Source: Pedobacter sp. Hv1 (GTDB lineage Bacteria > Bacteroidota > Bacteroidia > Sphingobacteriales > Sphingobacteriaceae). From it: a stretch of 64,000 bases of DNA. Below the pieces are notes generated by a model. The model worked only from the letters and a program-made list of their open reading frames with translations. It ran no database searches and was not told the DNA's origin. A program made the translations under genes and the position numbers. The stretch is taken from contig NZ_LLWP01000012.1 in NCBI RefSeq assembly GCF_001412215.1, positions 124,001-188,000 on the forward strand, given 5' to 3'. Numbering within the stretch: the stretch's first letter is position 1; the number at the start of each line of letters is the position of its first letter. Shown one piece after another: positions 24,261-33,800 of this stretch.

Positions 24261-24322
24261 AACCCGGTTGTAGCGGACACGAAGACGAGGAACGAGGCGA
24301 AGTAAAGCGGAAGACGGGACTG
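24261..24322. repeat. GC- and purine-rich intergenic element, possible dispersed repeat
   Basis: Within the otherwise AT-rich 315-base gap 24187-24501 this 62-base tract is GC-rich and strongly purine-biased on the plus strand (for example GACGAGGAACGAGGCGAAG). CCCG at 24263 and CGGG at 24315 bracket it. It holds no open frame. The remainder of the gap shows only AT-rich sequence and no convincing promoter box. Confidence 0.4.
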
Positions 24323-24501
24323 ACATTAAAAGAGAGATGGTTCTGCTTTCTTAATCGGTTTTAAAACATTGGACTCCAATTTTAATACGCATTAAATTTT
24401 TTTTGGGATTGGGTGTAACCTAATTTTTTTTGCTGTTGTCATAGTATTCAGAACACGGTTCAGAAACAAAAAGAATTTTTAACACATCAAAAAATAAAAT
24501 C

Positions 24502-24861
24502 ATGGAAGAAATATTAATACCCATCACATTTTTCATCTGTACTTTTGGTATGGTATTCGGTATCAGGTACCTTTCAAACAAAGAAAAAATGGCAATGATA
24601 GAACGCGGCATAGATCCAGGCGTTCGCAAATCAACACCACAACCCTTTTTAAGCCTAAAATTTGGTTTATTATTAGTTGGCCTAGGTATTGGCCTATTGG
24701 TAGCCTTGTTTACCGTAAGAGGGGTTTTTGGCAGTCAAATGAATGATATAGAAGAAGGACAGGGCGTTGCCATTTACTTTGGTTGCTTAGGTGTTTTCGG
24801 TGGCTTGGGCTTAATCGTTTCTTATATCATCGAGAAAAAATGGTTAGATAAACAAGGGTAA
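24502..24861 (+). CDS. DUF6249-type membrane protein
   Basis: 119 residues with an N-terminal hydrophobic segment (ILIPITFFICTFGMVFGI), the motif NKEKMAMIERGIDPG that typifies DUF6249 proteins, then two more membrane segments (FGLLLVGLGIGLLVALFTV and VAIYFGCLGVFGGLGLIVSYII). Function unknown. Related genes often accompany sigma-factor or sensor genes in Bacteroidota, but here it stands alone, followed by a strong terminator. Confidence 0.75.
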   Translation: MEEILIPITFFICTFGMVFGIRYLSNKEKMAMIERGIDPGVRKSTPQPFLSLKFGLLLVGLGIGLLVALFTVRGVFGSQMNDIEEGQGVAIYFGCLGVFGGLGLIVSYIIEKKWLDKQG

Positions 24862-24880
24862 TCAGAAAGTTATTGGTTAG

Positions 24881-24919
24881 AAAGTCCGTAAGCCTAAATG
24901 GTTTGCGGACTTTTTTATT
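24881..24919 (+). terminator. Strong intrinsic terminator
   Basis: AAAGTCCGTAAGCC (24881-24894) pairs with GGTTTGCGGACTTT (24900-24913) over 14 positions, including two G-T wobbles, with a 5-base loop and a run of T. It follows the DUF6249 gene and slightly overlaps the 3' end of the converging thioesterase gene. Confidence 0.9.
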
Positions 24920-25340
24920 GTGGTTTTGGCAAAATAGCCACCGTTAACCTACTAATGCAATTCATTTTACCTTTATCGTTGTACATTTTAATCTCCCAAA
25001 CCTGGGTTTTTCCACCAATGTGTAAAGGTTTGCAAACTCCTTTAACCAAACCTGCGCTTACTGGGCGTAGGTGGTTGGCATTTACCTCTAAACCAACAGC
25101 AATTTGTTTAGCGGGGTCTATGCACATATAGGCAGCAATGCTACCCAAGGTTTCTGCAAGTACTACAGAGGCACCGCCGTGTAAAATACCAGCGGGTTGA
25201 TGTGTGCGTTCATCAACAGGCATGGTTGCACAAATATAATCTTCGCCAATTTCTGTAAACTCGATACCTAACAATGCCCCAATATGGTTTTTAGGCCTGT
25301 CATTTAACATGGCGGGGGTAAATTCTTTAAACCAGATCAT
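24915..25340 (-). CDS. PaaI/hotdog-fold acyl-CoA thioesterase
   Basis: 141 residues of the 4HBT/hotdog fold. The segment HQPAGILHGGASVVLAETLGSIAAYM holds the family's catalytic HGG(A) with a following Glu, as in PaaI/YbgC-like thioesterases. Hydrolyses acyl-CoA in the cytoplasm; acyl specificity unknown. Its start overlaps the stop of the upstream DinB gene by 4 bases (ATGA), so the pair is translationally coupled and forms an operon with the histidine kinase. Confidence 0.9.
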   Translation of the reverse strand: MIWFKEFTPAMLNDRPKNHIGALLGIEFTEIGEDYICATMPVDERTHQPAGILHGGASVVLAETLGSIAAYMCIDPAKQIAVGLEVNANHLRPVSAGLVKGVCKPLHIGGKTQVWEIKMYNDKGKMNCISRLTVAILPKPQ

Positions 25341-25840
25341 AAATAACGCTCTTTAATTACATTGGTATGGTGTATAACATGGCCTGCTAAAATAAAGGTG
25401 AGAGCCCTTACGCTCATCTCTTTGCCATTGGCATTTCCAATCCTATCCAATTCATCCTCATTTAAAGAATGGATCAAATAAAGATTTGATTTTCTAAGGA
25501 TGGCAAATTCTTCAGAGAGACTAAATAAAGTACGATCTTTAAAATGGGCATTGGCCACATAATCATCTTCTTCAAAACCCGGCAATGCCGCTTTCTCTCC
25601 CCTTGCAAAACACAATAACCTAAATACCATAATGCGCTCGGTATCTATAATGTGGCCTACCATTTCTTTAATTGTCCACTTGCCTGGAGCATAAGCATAA
25701 TCGCCCTTTTCAATCAAATTATTAATAAAATTGGGAAAATCGGTGGCTTGATGCGTTAAAACCTCCGTAATATTGCCTTCTACAAGGCTAATGTACCTGT
25801 TACCCCATTCTGGGTATTCCTGTGTTTGTGGTCGGTTCAT
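25337..25840 (-). CDS. DinB-family metal-dependent protein
   Basis: 167 residues of the DinB_2 fold. Probable metal ligands: MVGHIIDTERIM near residue 65 and AGHVIHHTNVIKERYL at the C-terminus, in the usual H...HxxxH pattern. Members are putative thiol transferases or hydrolases. Its 5' end overlaps the 3' end of the histidine kinase gene by 41 bases in another frame and there is no suitable later start, so the overlap seems real. The 3' end overlaps the thioesterase by 4 bases. Confidence 0.85.
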   Translation of the reverse strand: MNRPQTQEYPEWGNRYISLVEGNITEVLTHQATDFPNFINNLIEKGDYAYAPGKWTIKEMVGHIIDTERIMVFRLLCFARGEKAALPGFEEDDYVANAHFKDRTLFSLSEEFAILRKSNLYLIHSLNEDELDRIGNANGKEMSVRALTFILAGHVIHHTNVIKERYL

Positions 25841-27065
25841 AAGTAATGCTGCTTTTTAATATTATCCTAAATGTGGTGCCTTTGCCCAACTCAGAGTCTT
25901 TTACAAAAATTTGTCCGCTGTGGTAATTCTCAACCATCCTTTTGGTTAGCGATAAACCTAAGCCCCAGCCACGTTTTCGAGTGGTATAACCAGGTTGAAA
26001 AACAGTGTCGAACTTAGAGCGAGGAATGCCCCTTCCGGTATCGGTTACATCTATAAATACTTCTTCTTTAGCTAGGTGTTCAATAATATTGATGGTAATT
26101 GTACCTTCATTTTCAATGGCGTTGGCTGCATTTTTTAAGAGGTTCTCAATTACCCAGTCAAATAGAGGGATGCTTAACATCGCCCTTACTTGATTGTCGC
26201 CAGTAATGATAAATTTGACTTTATCTGAAGTACGAACTTTAAAATAAGCGACAAAATTTTTGATCACCAAGAACACAACATGATCTTCAAGTATTGGTTT
26301 GGAGCCAATTTTAGAAAAACGATCGGTTATAATTTCCAAACGGTGGATATCATTTTCCATTTCTGCAACCAAGGGGTCGTCTTCTGCATCAAACCTGGAT
26401 TTAATGAGTTCTACCCAAGCCATGAGCGATGAAATTGGTGTGCCCAATTGATGGGCAGTTTCTTTTGCCATGCCCACCCAAACCTGATCTTGCTCTGCCC
26501 TGCGGGCAGAACTGAAGGCTACATAAGCCGCCAAGATAAATAAGGCAACTACACCCAATTGTATGAAAGGAAAGAACCTCAATTGGGTTAAAATGAAAGA
26601 ATCTTTATAATAAGCCTTTAACTCTTCATAACCTTTGCCATCAATGTATTGCCCTCTCATTGCAACAGGTGAATGCTGTCTTTTCATGATATTGAGCTGG
26701 CGCACAAAATAAAGCGAATCGAATTCAAGGGTTTGGTTTTTACCCCCAATATTGTACAATGTTTTTGTAGAATCTAGTCCTGTCCAACTATAAATAGAAT
26801 CGGGGTTTTTGGCCGTTTTTTTGGTCAAGATGACGTCCATTTTGAGGTTTTTCCTGATGGTTTCAAAAACATCAGTTAACTCATCTAGATCGTACATGTT
26901 CATTTGCTGCTCAAGTACCTTAACCCTCAACTTGAACTGCGTGGCCTCCTCCCGCTCCATTTTTTTAATAAAAGAATTAGAATAGAATACAGATGCCGCA
27001 CCAATAACAGTAGCAAAAATCAATAAAAAGAATTTCCAACGACGTTTTTTTTGGTATGGGTTCAT
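25800..27065 (-). CDS. Membrane sensor histidine kinase
   Basis: About 421 residues from ATG 27065 (an upstream in-frame TTG or ATG adds ten residues without signal character). Two membrane segments, FFLLIFATVIGAASVFYS and FIQLGVVALFILAAYVAF, enclose a periplasmic sensor of about 140 residues. The kinase part has GMAKETAHQLGTPISSLMAW with the phospho-acceptor His, an N box (ENLLKNAANAIENEG), DTGRGIPRSKF (G1) and GWGLGLSLTKRMVE (G2). No response regulator is adjacent, so it is an orphan kinase. Ligand unknown. Confidence 0.92.
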   Translation of the reverse strand: MNPYQKKRRWKFFLLIFATVIGAASVFYSNSFIKKMEREEATQFKLRVKVLEQQMNMYDLDELTDVFETIRKNLKMDVILTKKTAKNPDSIYSWTGLDSTKTLYNIGGKNQTLEFDSLYFVRQLNIMKRQHSPVAMRGQYIDGKGYEELKAYYKDSFILTQLRFFPFIQLGVVALFILAAYVAFSSARRAEQDQVWVGMAKETAHQLGTPISSLMAWVELIKSRFDAEDDPLVAEMENDIHRLEIITDRFSKIGSKPILEDHVVFLVIKNFVAYFKVRTSDKVKFIITGDNQVRAMLSIPLFDWVIENLLKNAANAIENEGTITINIIEHLAKEEVFIDVTDTGRGIPRSKFDTVFQPGYTTRKRGWGLGLSLTKRMVENYHSGQIFVKDSELGKGTTFRIILKSSITYEPTTNTGIPRMG

Positions 27066-27136
27066 AACAGGTGCTGGCAAATTACAAAATAGCAATCAAA
27101 AATATACCAACAGAAACGTAAACGAGCTAAAAAATA

Positions 27137-27144
27137 TATCTTTG
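27137..27144 (+). promoter_or_regulatory. -7 element very close to the gltX start
   Basis: TATCTTTG is an exact TAnnTTTG box ending 7 bases before the gltX ATG at 27152. With the usual distance to the transcription start, the mRNA would be leaderless or nearly so. Confidence 0.6.
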
Positions 27145-27151
27145 CGGTGTA

Positions 27152-28660
27152 ATGGAAAAGAATATCAGAGTAAGATTTGCACCAAGCCCAACTGGAGGCT
27201 TGCATTTAGGTGGCGTTCGTACCGCTTTATTTAACTATTTGTTTGCTAAAAAGCACAATGGCACATTCGTTTTGCGTGTTGAAGATACAGACCAAACCCG
27301 TTTTGTTGAGGGGGCCGAAGAATATATTGTAGATTGTTTGAACTGGTGTGGCATTACACCAGATGAGAGTCCGCAAAAGCCAGGTGCTTTTGGCCCATAT
27401 CGTCAAAGCGAACGCAAATCGAGCTACAAACAATACGCAGAACAATTAATTGCTGATGGACATGCTTATTATGCATTTGATACCCCAGAAGAATTAAATG
27501 CGAAAAGAGCAATCTACCCTAATTTTTTATATGGGCAAGTGAGCCGAATGGAAATGCGCAACTCTTTAACATTACCAGAAAGTGAAGTAGCTCAATTATT
27601 AGCAGAAAATACACCATACGTAGTAAGGATTAAGATTCCAGAAAACGAAACAGTTTCCTTTGTAGACATGATTAGGGGGATTGTAAGTTTTGATACCAAT
27701 TTGGTTGACGATAAGGTTTTGCTAAAAGCGGATGGAATGCCAACCTATCATTTGGCGGTAGTTGCAGATGACAAAGCCATGGAAATTAGCCATGCTTTTA
27801 GAGGTGAAGAATGGTTGCCATCTGCTCCAATCCACATTTTGTTATGGAAATATTTAGGCTGGGAAGATTCGATGCCACAATGGGCACATTTACCTTTAAT
27901 CTTAAAACCAGATGGAAACGGTAAGTTGAGCAAAAGAGATGGCGATCGTTTGGGTTTCCCGGTATATGCCATGAACTGGACAGACCCTAAAACTGGAGAT
28001 ATAACCAAAGGTTTTAAAGAGCTTGGTTTTATGCCAGAAGCTTTTGTGAACCTTTTGGCCATGCTGGGCTGGAATGATGGAACAGATCAAGAAATATTTT
28101 CTTTAGCAGAACTGATCAATTTGTTCTCTATTGAACGCATTAGCAAAGCTGGCGCAAAATTCGATTTCGAAAAAGCAAAATGGTACAACCACGAGTGGAT
28201 TAAAATAACAAGTGCTGAACATTTAGCACCAACAGTTAAAAACGAATTTAACAATGCAGGTGTCGAAATTAGCGATGAAGTATTTTTGCTTCAAGTGATC
28301 AACCTGATTAAAGACCGTTGCAATTTATTGGGCGATTTTGTTGCCCAAGGTGTTTACTTTTTTGCTGCTCCAGCAGATTATGATGTGGCTGCGGTAAAAC
28401 CAAAATGGAGTCCAGAAAAAGCGGCGTTTTTTCAAGAATTTGCCCAAAATTTAGCTGCTGGCGCTACAGCATTAGCATTAGAAGAGCAGTTTAAAGCCTT
28501 AGCAGAAGCAAAAGGATTTAAACCCGGAGAACTGATGTTGCCCTTACGCATTATGTTGGTAGGTGGTAAATTTGGGCCAGGTGTATTTGATATTGCCGTA
28601 TTACTGGGTGTTGGAGAAACACAAAATAGAATAGAAAAGGGCATTGCTGCATTTAACTAA
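27152..28660 (+). CDS. gltX: Glutamate-tRNA ligase
   Basis: Class I aminoacyl-tRNA synthetase charging tRNA-Glu. The 502 residues show RFAPSPTGGLHLGG (HIGH motif variant), DTDQTRFVEGAEEYI, the LSKRDGDRLGFPVY (KMSKS-type) loop and the C-terminal anticodon-binding helical domain. Since a separate glnS is also present at 42827-44485, this enzyme is probably discriminating for tRNA-Glu. The gene has a -7 box almost abutting the ATG and diverges from the histidine kinase operon. Confidence 0.97.
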   Translation: MEKNIRVRFAPSPTGGLHLGGVRTALFNYLFAKKHNGTFVLRVEDTDQTRFVEGAEEYIVDCLNWCGITPDESPQKPGAFGPYRQSERKSSYKQYAEQLIADGHAYYAFDTPEELNAKRAIYPNFLYGQVSRMEMRNSLTLPESEVAQLLAENTPYVVRIKIPENETVSFVDMIRGIVSFDTNLVDDKVLLKADGMPTYHLAVVADDKAMEISHAFRGEEWLPSAPIHILLWKYLGWEDSMPQWAHLPLILKPDGNGKLSKRDGDRLGFPVYAMNWTDPKTGDITKGFKELGFMPEAFVNLLAMLGWNDGTDQEIFSLAELINLFSIERISKAGAKFDFEKAKWYNHEWIKITSAEHLAPTVKNEFNNAGVEISDEVFLLQVINLIKDRCNLLGDFVAQGVYFFAAPADYDVAAVKPKWSPEKAAFFQEFAQNLAAGATALALEEQFKALAEAKGFKPGELMLPLRIMLVGGKFGPGVFDIAVLLGVGETQNRIEKGIAAFN

Positions 28661-28722
28661 AAATATTTTTTAAATTGGTATAAGAATTGTCTTTCCAAGT
28701 TTAAAAAATAAAACTAAAAATT

Positions 28723-29565
28723 ATGCAGTGGTTCGGAAAAGGAAGTAATAACGTAGAAGATGGTAGAGGCGGAGGTGGTGGCGGTAGAGTTGCCTTTGGT
28801 GGTGGTATTGGGATTATCATTGTTATTGTTGGTTTATTTTTTGGCAAAGACTTAACCGGATTAGTAGACCAAATGCCTGCCGTTGAGCAAGGCCCTGTTA
28901 AAAATGGAGTACCAGCTAACGATCCACAAGCCCAATTTGTATCAGGTGTATTAGAATCTACAGAACAAGTTTGGGATGCGCAGTTTAGAGCATTAGGCCT
29001 GCAATATGAACAGCCAAAATTAAGATTGTTTACAGGTGCAGTTCAATCTGCCTGTGGCAATGCAAGTGCTGCGGTGGGCCCATTCTATTGTCCTGGCGAC
29101 CATAAAGTTTACATCGACCTTTCTTTTTACGCAGAACTTAAAGACCGTTTTGGTGCTGCCGGCGATTTTGCGCAAGCTTATGTCATTGCGCACGAAGTGG
29201 GGCACCACGTACAAAATTTATTGGGTACATCAGAAAAAATGCAAGCAGCTCGCAGCCGATTAAGCGAAGTAGAATACAATCGTTTATCTGTAATGCTCGA
29301 GTTGCAAGCTGATTTTTATGCGGGCCTTTGGGCCAACCATGCCCAGAACTTAAAAGATTTTAGGCTTGATGCGGGTGATATAGATGAAGCCCTAAATGCG
29401 GCCAATGCCATTGGTGATGACAAATTGCAAAAACAGGCACAGGGAGAAGTTGTACCTGATGCATTTACGCATGGCACTTCAGCCCAAAGAATGTACTGGT
29501 TTAAGAAAGGTTTCGAGACAGGAGATATTAAACAAGGAGATACCTTTAATGCCAAAAAGCTATAG
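28723..29565 (+). CDS. YpfJ-type neutral zinc metallopeptidase
   Basis: 280 residues of the putative neutral zinc metallopeptidase family (YpfJ/KPN_02809). Order: short charged start with a Gly-rich tract (GRGGGGGGRVAFGGG), one transmembrane segment (IGIIIVIVGLFFG), then the extracytoplasmic domain with the YIDLSFYAEL strand and the zinc motif AHEVGHHVQNLLG (HExxH) followed by ELQADFYAGLWA, whose Glu or Asp is the likely third ligand. Anchored in the inner membrane facing the periplasm. Substrate unknown. It follows gltX by 62 bases and could be cotranscribed. Confidence 0.93.
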   Translation: MQWFGKGSNNVEDGRGGGGGGRVAFGGGIGIIIVIVGLFFGKDLTGLVDQMPAVEQGPVKNGVPANDPQAQFVSGVLESTEQVWDAQFRALGLQYEQPKLRLFTGAVQSACGNASAAVGPFYCPGDHKVYIDLSFYAELKDRFGAAGDFAQAYVIAHEVGHHVQNLLGTSEKMQAARSRLSEVEYNRLSVMLELQADFYAGLWANHAQNLKDFRLDAGDIDEALNAANAIGDDKLQKQAQGEVVPDAFTHGTSAQRMYWFKKGFETGDIKQGDTFNAKKL

Positions 29566-29737
29566 GTAAGGTTAAAAAATCATTTGTCGTAACATATATT
29601 TATAAAGCGCAATTTTTGTTTTGCTTTGTAAAACAATTCCCATCTCCATTTGTTCTCATTTCTTATAGCGATTTCCTTACCTAGAATTACCTATAAACTA
29701 AATGATAAATGTAGCCAAGCTTTAACTATTTTTGGGA

Positions 29738-30859
29738 ATGATCCTTATTGTAGATGATACGCCAGAGAACCTGATTTCTTTAAAAAAGGTACTCGAAAAA
29801 CACAATTTTGAGGTAGATACAGCAGCTTCAGGTGAAGAGGCTTTAAAAAAGGTATTAAAAAACTCTTATGTATTAATTATACTGGATGTACAAATGCCGG
29901 GCATGGATGGTTTTGAAGTAGCAGAAGCCATTTCAGGATACAGCAAAGCTAAAGAAACTGCGATCATCTTCTTATCCGCAGCCAATACCGAATTTAAGTT
30001 TATTGCAAAAGGGTATTCATCAGGAGGGTTGGATTATATTACCAAGCCTGTTGATATGAATATTTTATTGCTCAAGGTTAAAACATTCTACCGCATTTAT
30101 GAGCAGAATAGAAAGCTCAATGAAATGCAAACCACATTGCTTGCAGAAATTGAATTTCGAAAAGAAGCAGAGCGTAAAAAGGATGAGTTTATCAGCATTG
30201 CAAGTCACGAATTAAAAACCCCTTTAACCAGTGTAAAGGGCTATGTACAACTCTTAGAAAGAAGTATCAATAAAGGAGATACCGAAACTGTAAAAAAACA
30301 TTTAGGGAAGGCACAAATGCAGCTGGAAAAACTAAATAGCCTCATAGCAGATTTGTTGGATATCTCTAAAATAGAAAGTGGAAAGCTCAAGTTCAACGAG
30401 CAAAACTTCGCCATAGATTGTCTGTTAGATAACGTAATTGAGGTAATGCATCAATCTAATCCAGAATTTAAAATCCATAAAAATGGATTGGCAAATTGTG
30501 AGATATATGGCGATGAAATGCGTATAGAGCAGGTAATTGTTAATTTCCTAACCAATGCCATCAAATACTCTCCTGGTACTAGCGAAATTGAGCTTACCGT
30601 AAAAGTAGAGCATGACCAACTTCACATCGCTGTTAAAGATTATGGAATAGGCATGTTGCCAGAGCAATTGAACCATGTTTTTGATAAATTTTACCGTGTA
30701 GAAGAAACTTCCCAACGTTTCCAAGGCTTGGGAATTGGCCTCTATATTTCTGCCGAAATTATTAAAAGACATGGAGGAGAGATTGGTGTAAACAGTGTTT
30801 ATGGAGAAGGCTCAGAATTTTATTTCCTGATGCCTATAGGTTTAAAAACTGAAGTTTAA
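29738..30859 (+). CDS. Receiver-histidine kinase protein
   Basis: About 374 residues: an N-terminal receiver (ILIVDDTPENL; phospho-acceptor D50 in LDVQMPG; K in DYITKPVD), a short linker helix, then HisKA (SIASHELKTPLTS, H157) and HATPase (NFLTNAIKYSP; DYGIGMLPEQL; GLGIGLYISAEII). No membrane segments, so it is cytoplasmic and probably takes its signal from another kinase via the receiver. ATG 29738 is preferred over TTG 29732. First gene of a six-gene signalling block running to 36625; the next gene starts 22 bases later. Confidence 0.93.
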   Translation: MILIVDDTPENLISLKKVLEKHNFEVDTAASGEEALKKVLKNSYVLIILDVQMPGMDGFEVAEAISGYSKAKETAIIFLSAANTEFKFIAKGYSSGGLDYITKPVDMNILLLKVKTFYRIYEQNRKLNEMQTTLLAEIEFRKEAERKKDEFISIASHELKTPLTSVKGYVQLLERSINKGDTETVKKHLGKAQMQLEKLNSLIADLLDISKIESGKLKFNEQNFAIDCLLDNVIEVMHQSNPEFKIHKNGLANCEIYGDEMRIEQVIVNFLTNAIKYSPGTSEIELTVKVEHDQLHIAVKDYGIGMLPEQLNHVFDKFYRVEETSQRFQGLGIGLYISAEIIKRHGGEIGVNSVYGEGSEFYFLMPIGLKTEV

Positions 30860-30881
30860 TGATTTAAAAAATTACCCCTTA

Positions 30882-33800
30882 ATGAAATTATCCCTAAAAA
30901 GTAACCTGCGCTTAGGCTTAGGTTTATCATTAATCATTTTGATTATCAGTTCGCTCGCCTCCTATATCAGTATCAATAATTTAATTGATAGCGGAAAACT
31001 AGTTGCCCATAGCAATATCGTAATGAGCAATTTAGACAATACCATCTCTACCTTAAAAGATGCAGAAACTGGACAAAGAGGCTACCTTTTAACCGGGAAT
31101 AAGGTGTTTTTAGAACCCTATATTGGCGCAAGAGAAAAAGTTAATGCTTTATATGTTGTGTTAAAAGAGCAAACGAAAGATAATCCTTATCAACAACGTA
31201 AACTAGAAGAACTCAAAGAGATACTAGATAATAGGTTGGTCATTATCGATAACACCATTGAGGTTAAAATGAAAAATGGTAAGGTAGCTGAATCTGTTCT
31301 TTTAGATGGTAAAGTGTACATGGATAAGATCAGGCTAACCATTAAAGATATGCAGAATGAAGAGAAACGCTTGTTAGGTGTTCGTACTGCAGAGCTGAAT
31401 ACCCTTTCTGAATATACACCAGTATTAATTATTATAGCTGCGGTGCTCTCTTTATTAATTACCATTTTCTTTTATAGAAAAGTAACCTTTGATTTTGATG
31501 AACGGGTTAAGTTGCAACAAAAACTAGAAGACATCAATACAGATACCGCTCGTAGAATTGAGCTGATCCAAGGAATTGCCCGTCAGATTTCTAGTGGAGA
31601 TTATAAGGTTAGGCTTGATGAAGTACAAAAAGATGGCTTAGGAAGCTTATCGGGGTCGTTAAATGCAATGGCAGAATCGCTGCAGTATTCATTCAGTTTA
31701 TTAGAAGATAAAGAATGGCTCCAATCGGGTATCGCTAAACTCAACGACCAAATGGTTGGAGAGAAGGAGATTAAAATATTAGCTAATGATATGTTAGAAC
31801 ATATTGTAGCCCATACCAAGAGCCATGTAGCTGCACTGTATATTTTAGAAGAAGACAGGAACCTTTACCTCACCGGCGGATACGCACTTACAGCAAATGA
31901 GAAAAGCCATAAAATAGCCAATGGAGAAGGGTTGATTGGGCAATGCCTACAATCGGATAAAATGATTGTATTGGATCAGATCCCAGAAGGTGAGGGTACT
32001 ATCAGCTATGCTACAGGGCAAACCAAACCAAAAAATGTAGTTGCATTTCCAATACATAGAGATGGATTTATGATAGGAGTAATTGAACTGGCTTCTCTGA
32101 ATGTTTATACACCTCGAAAGTTAGACTTTTTAAATAGCATTTCGAACAATATCGGTATTGCAATCCATGTAGCACAAAACCGTAAAAAACTTCAAGAATT
32201 TTTAGAAGAAACCCAAGCCCAAGCCGAAGAATTGCAGGCACAACACAGCGAACTCGAAGGGCTAAATGCAGAACTTGAAGCACAAACCCAAAAAATACAA
32301 GCCTCTGAAGAAGAGCTTAGGGTACAGCAAGAAGAACTGTTACAGAGCAACCAAGAGCTAGAAGAGCGTACCAGTTCATTAGAAGAAAAGAACCTGCTTA
32401 TTCAAGAACGAAATATAGATATCCAGCAAAAAGCAGAGCAGCTGGCACAAAGCACCAAATACAAATCGGAGTTTTTGGCCAATATGAGCCATGAGCTGAG
32501 AACGCCATTAAATTCAATTTTGTTGTTGTCTAAATTAATGGCCGATAATGAAGAATTGGATAAAGAATATACAGAGTACGCCTCGGTTATTCAAAGTTCT
32601 GGTCAGGGTTTATTAAGTCTGATCGATGAGATTTTAGACCTTTCTAAAATTGAAGCAGGTAAAATGAGCTTAGAAATTGCCGATGTAATGGTTGATGAAG
32701 TAATTGCAGATATGCAATCTTTATTTAAACCTATTGCCAAAGACAAAGGACTGGAACTGGTAGTGGTTACCGCTAAAGATATCCCTGCCCACATTAGCAC
32801 AGATAAAATGAGATTGGAGCAGGTATTGAAAAACCTATTGTCTAATGCGTTTAAGTTTACTGCTCAAGGCAAGGTAAGCCTATTGCTATCAACAGACCAA
32901 AAGTACAATACCTTAACATTTAAAGTGAAGGATACAGGTATTGGTATTGCTCAAGAAAAAGTAAATCTGGTATTCGAAGCTTTCCAACAGGCAGATGGCT
33001 CAACCAGACGTAGGTTTGGAGGTACAGGCTTAGGCTTATCCATCAGTAAAGAACTGGCCAAGCTGTTAGGTGGTAACATTAGCTTAGAAAGTGAGGAAAA
33101 TGTAGGAAGTGAATTTTCATTAACCATCCCGATCAATTTTACCGAAAATGAAGCTTTTTTAGAAGAGCAGTTAACCAATATTGAAACAAGCAGCCATTAT
33201 GTTGAATTATTTCCGCCTATAGCAGAACGTTTTACGGTTGAACATATTCCGGGCGATGTAGAAGACGATAGAGCAAGTATAAAAGCAGAAGATAAAGTGA
33301 TCTTGATTATTGAAGATGATACCATTTTTGCCAAAATGCTGCTAGAGTTTACACGCAAGCGTAATTACAAAGGAATTGTTGCTGTACGTGGAGATGTAGG
33401 TATAGAACTGGCCAATCGCTATAATCCATTGGCCATTTTGTTAGACATTCAACTGCCAATTAAAGATGGGTGGCAGGTAATGGAAGAGCTCAAATCTAAC
33501 CCACATACTAGGCCAATCCCGGTACACATCATGTCGTCGCTTTCGGTAAAAAGAGAAAGCTTGTTAAAAGGAGCAGTAGACTTTATTGACAAGCCTGTTG
33601 CCTTAGAACACATGAAACAGATCTTCGAAAAATTGGAAGATGCTTTAAGCAGGCATCCTAAAAAAGTACTGATTGTTGAAGAAAACCAACAACATGCCAA
33701 AGCATTGAGCTATTTTTTGAGTAACTCCAACATTCATACCTTAGTAGTGGGCAACGTAGAAGAAAGCATTGAAGCACTTAAGAAAAAAGAAATAGATTGC

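Noticed and set aside
29727..29734. TATTTTTG, an exact TAnnTTTG box, at the start of the receiver-kinase gene
   Set aside because: It overlaps the start region (ATG 29738), so a transcript from it would begin after the start codon; a promoter further upstream is more likely.
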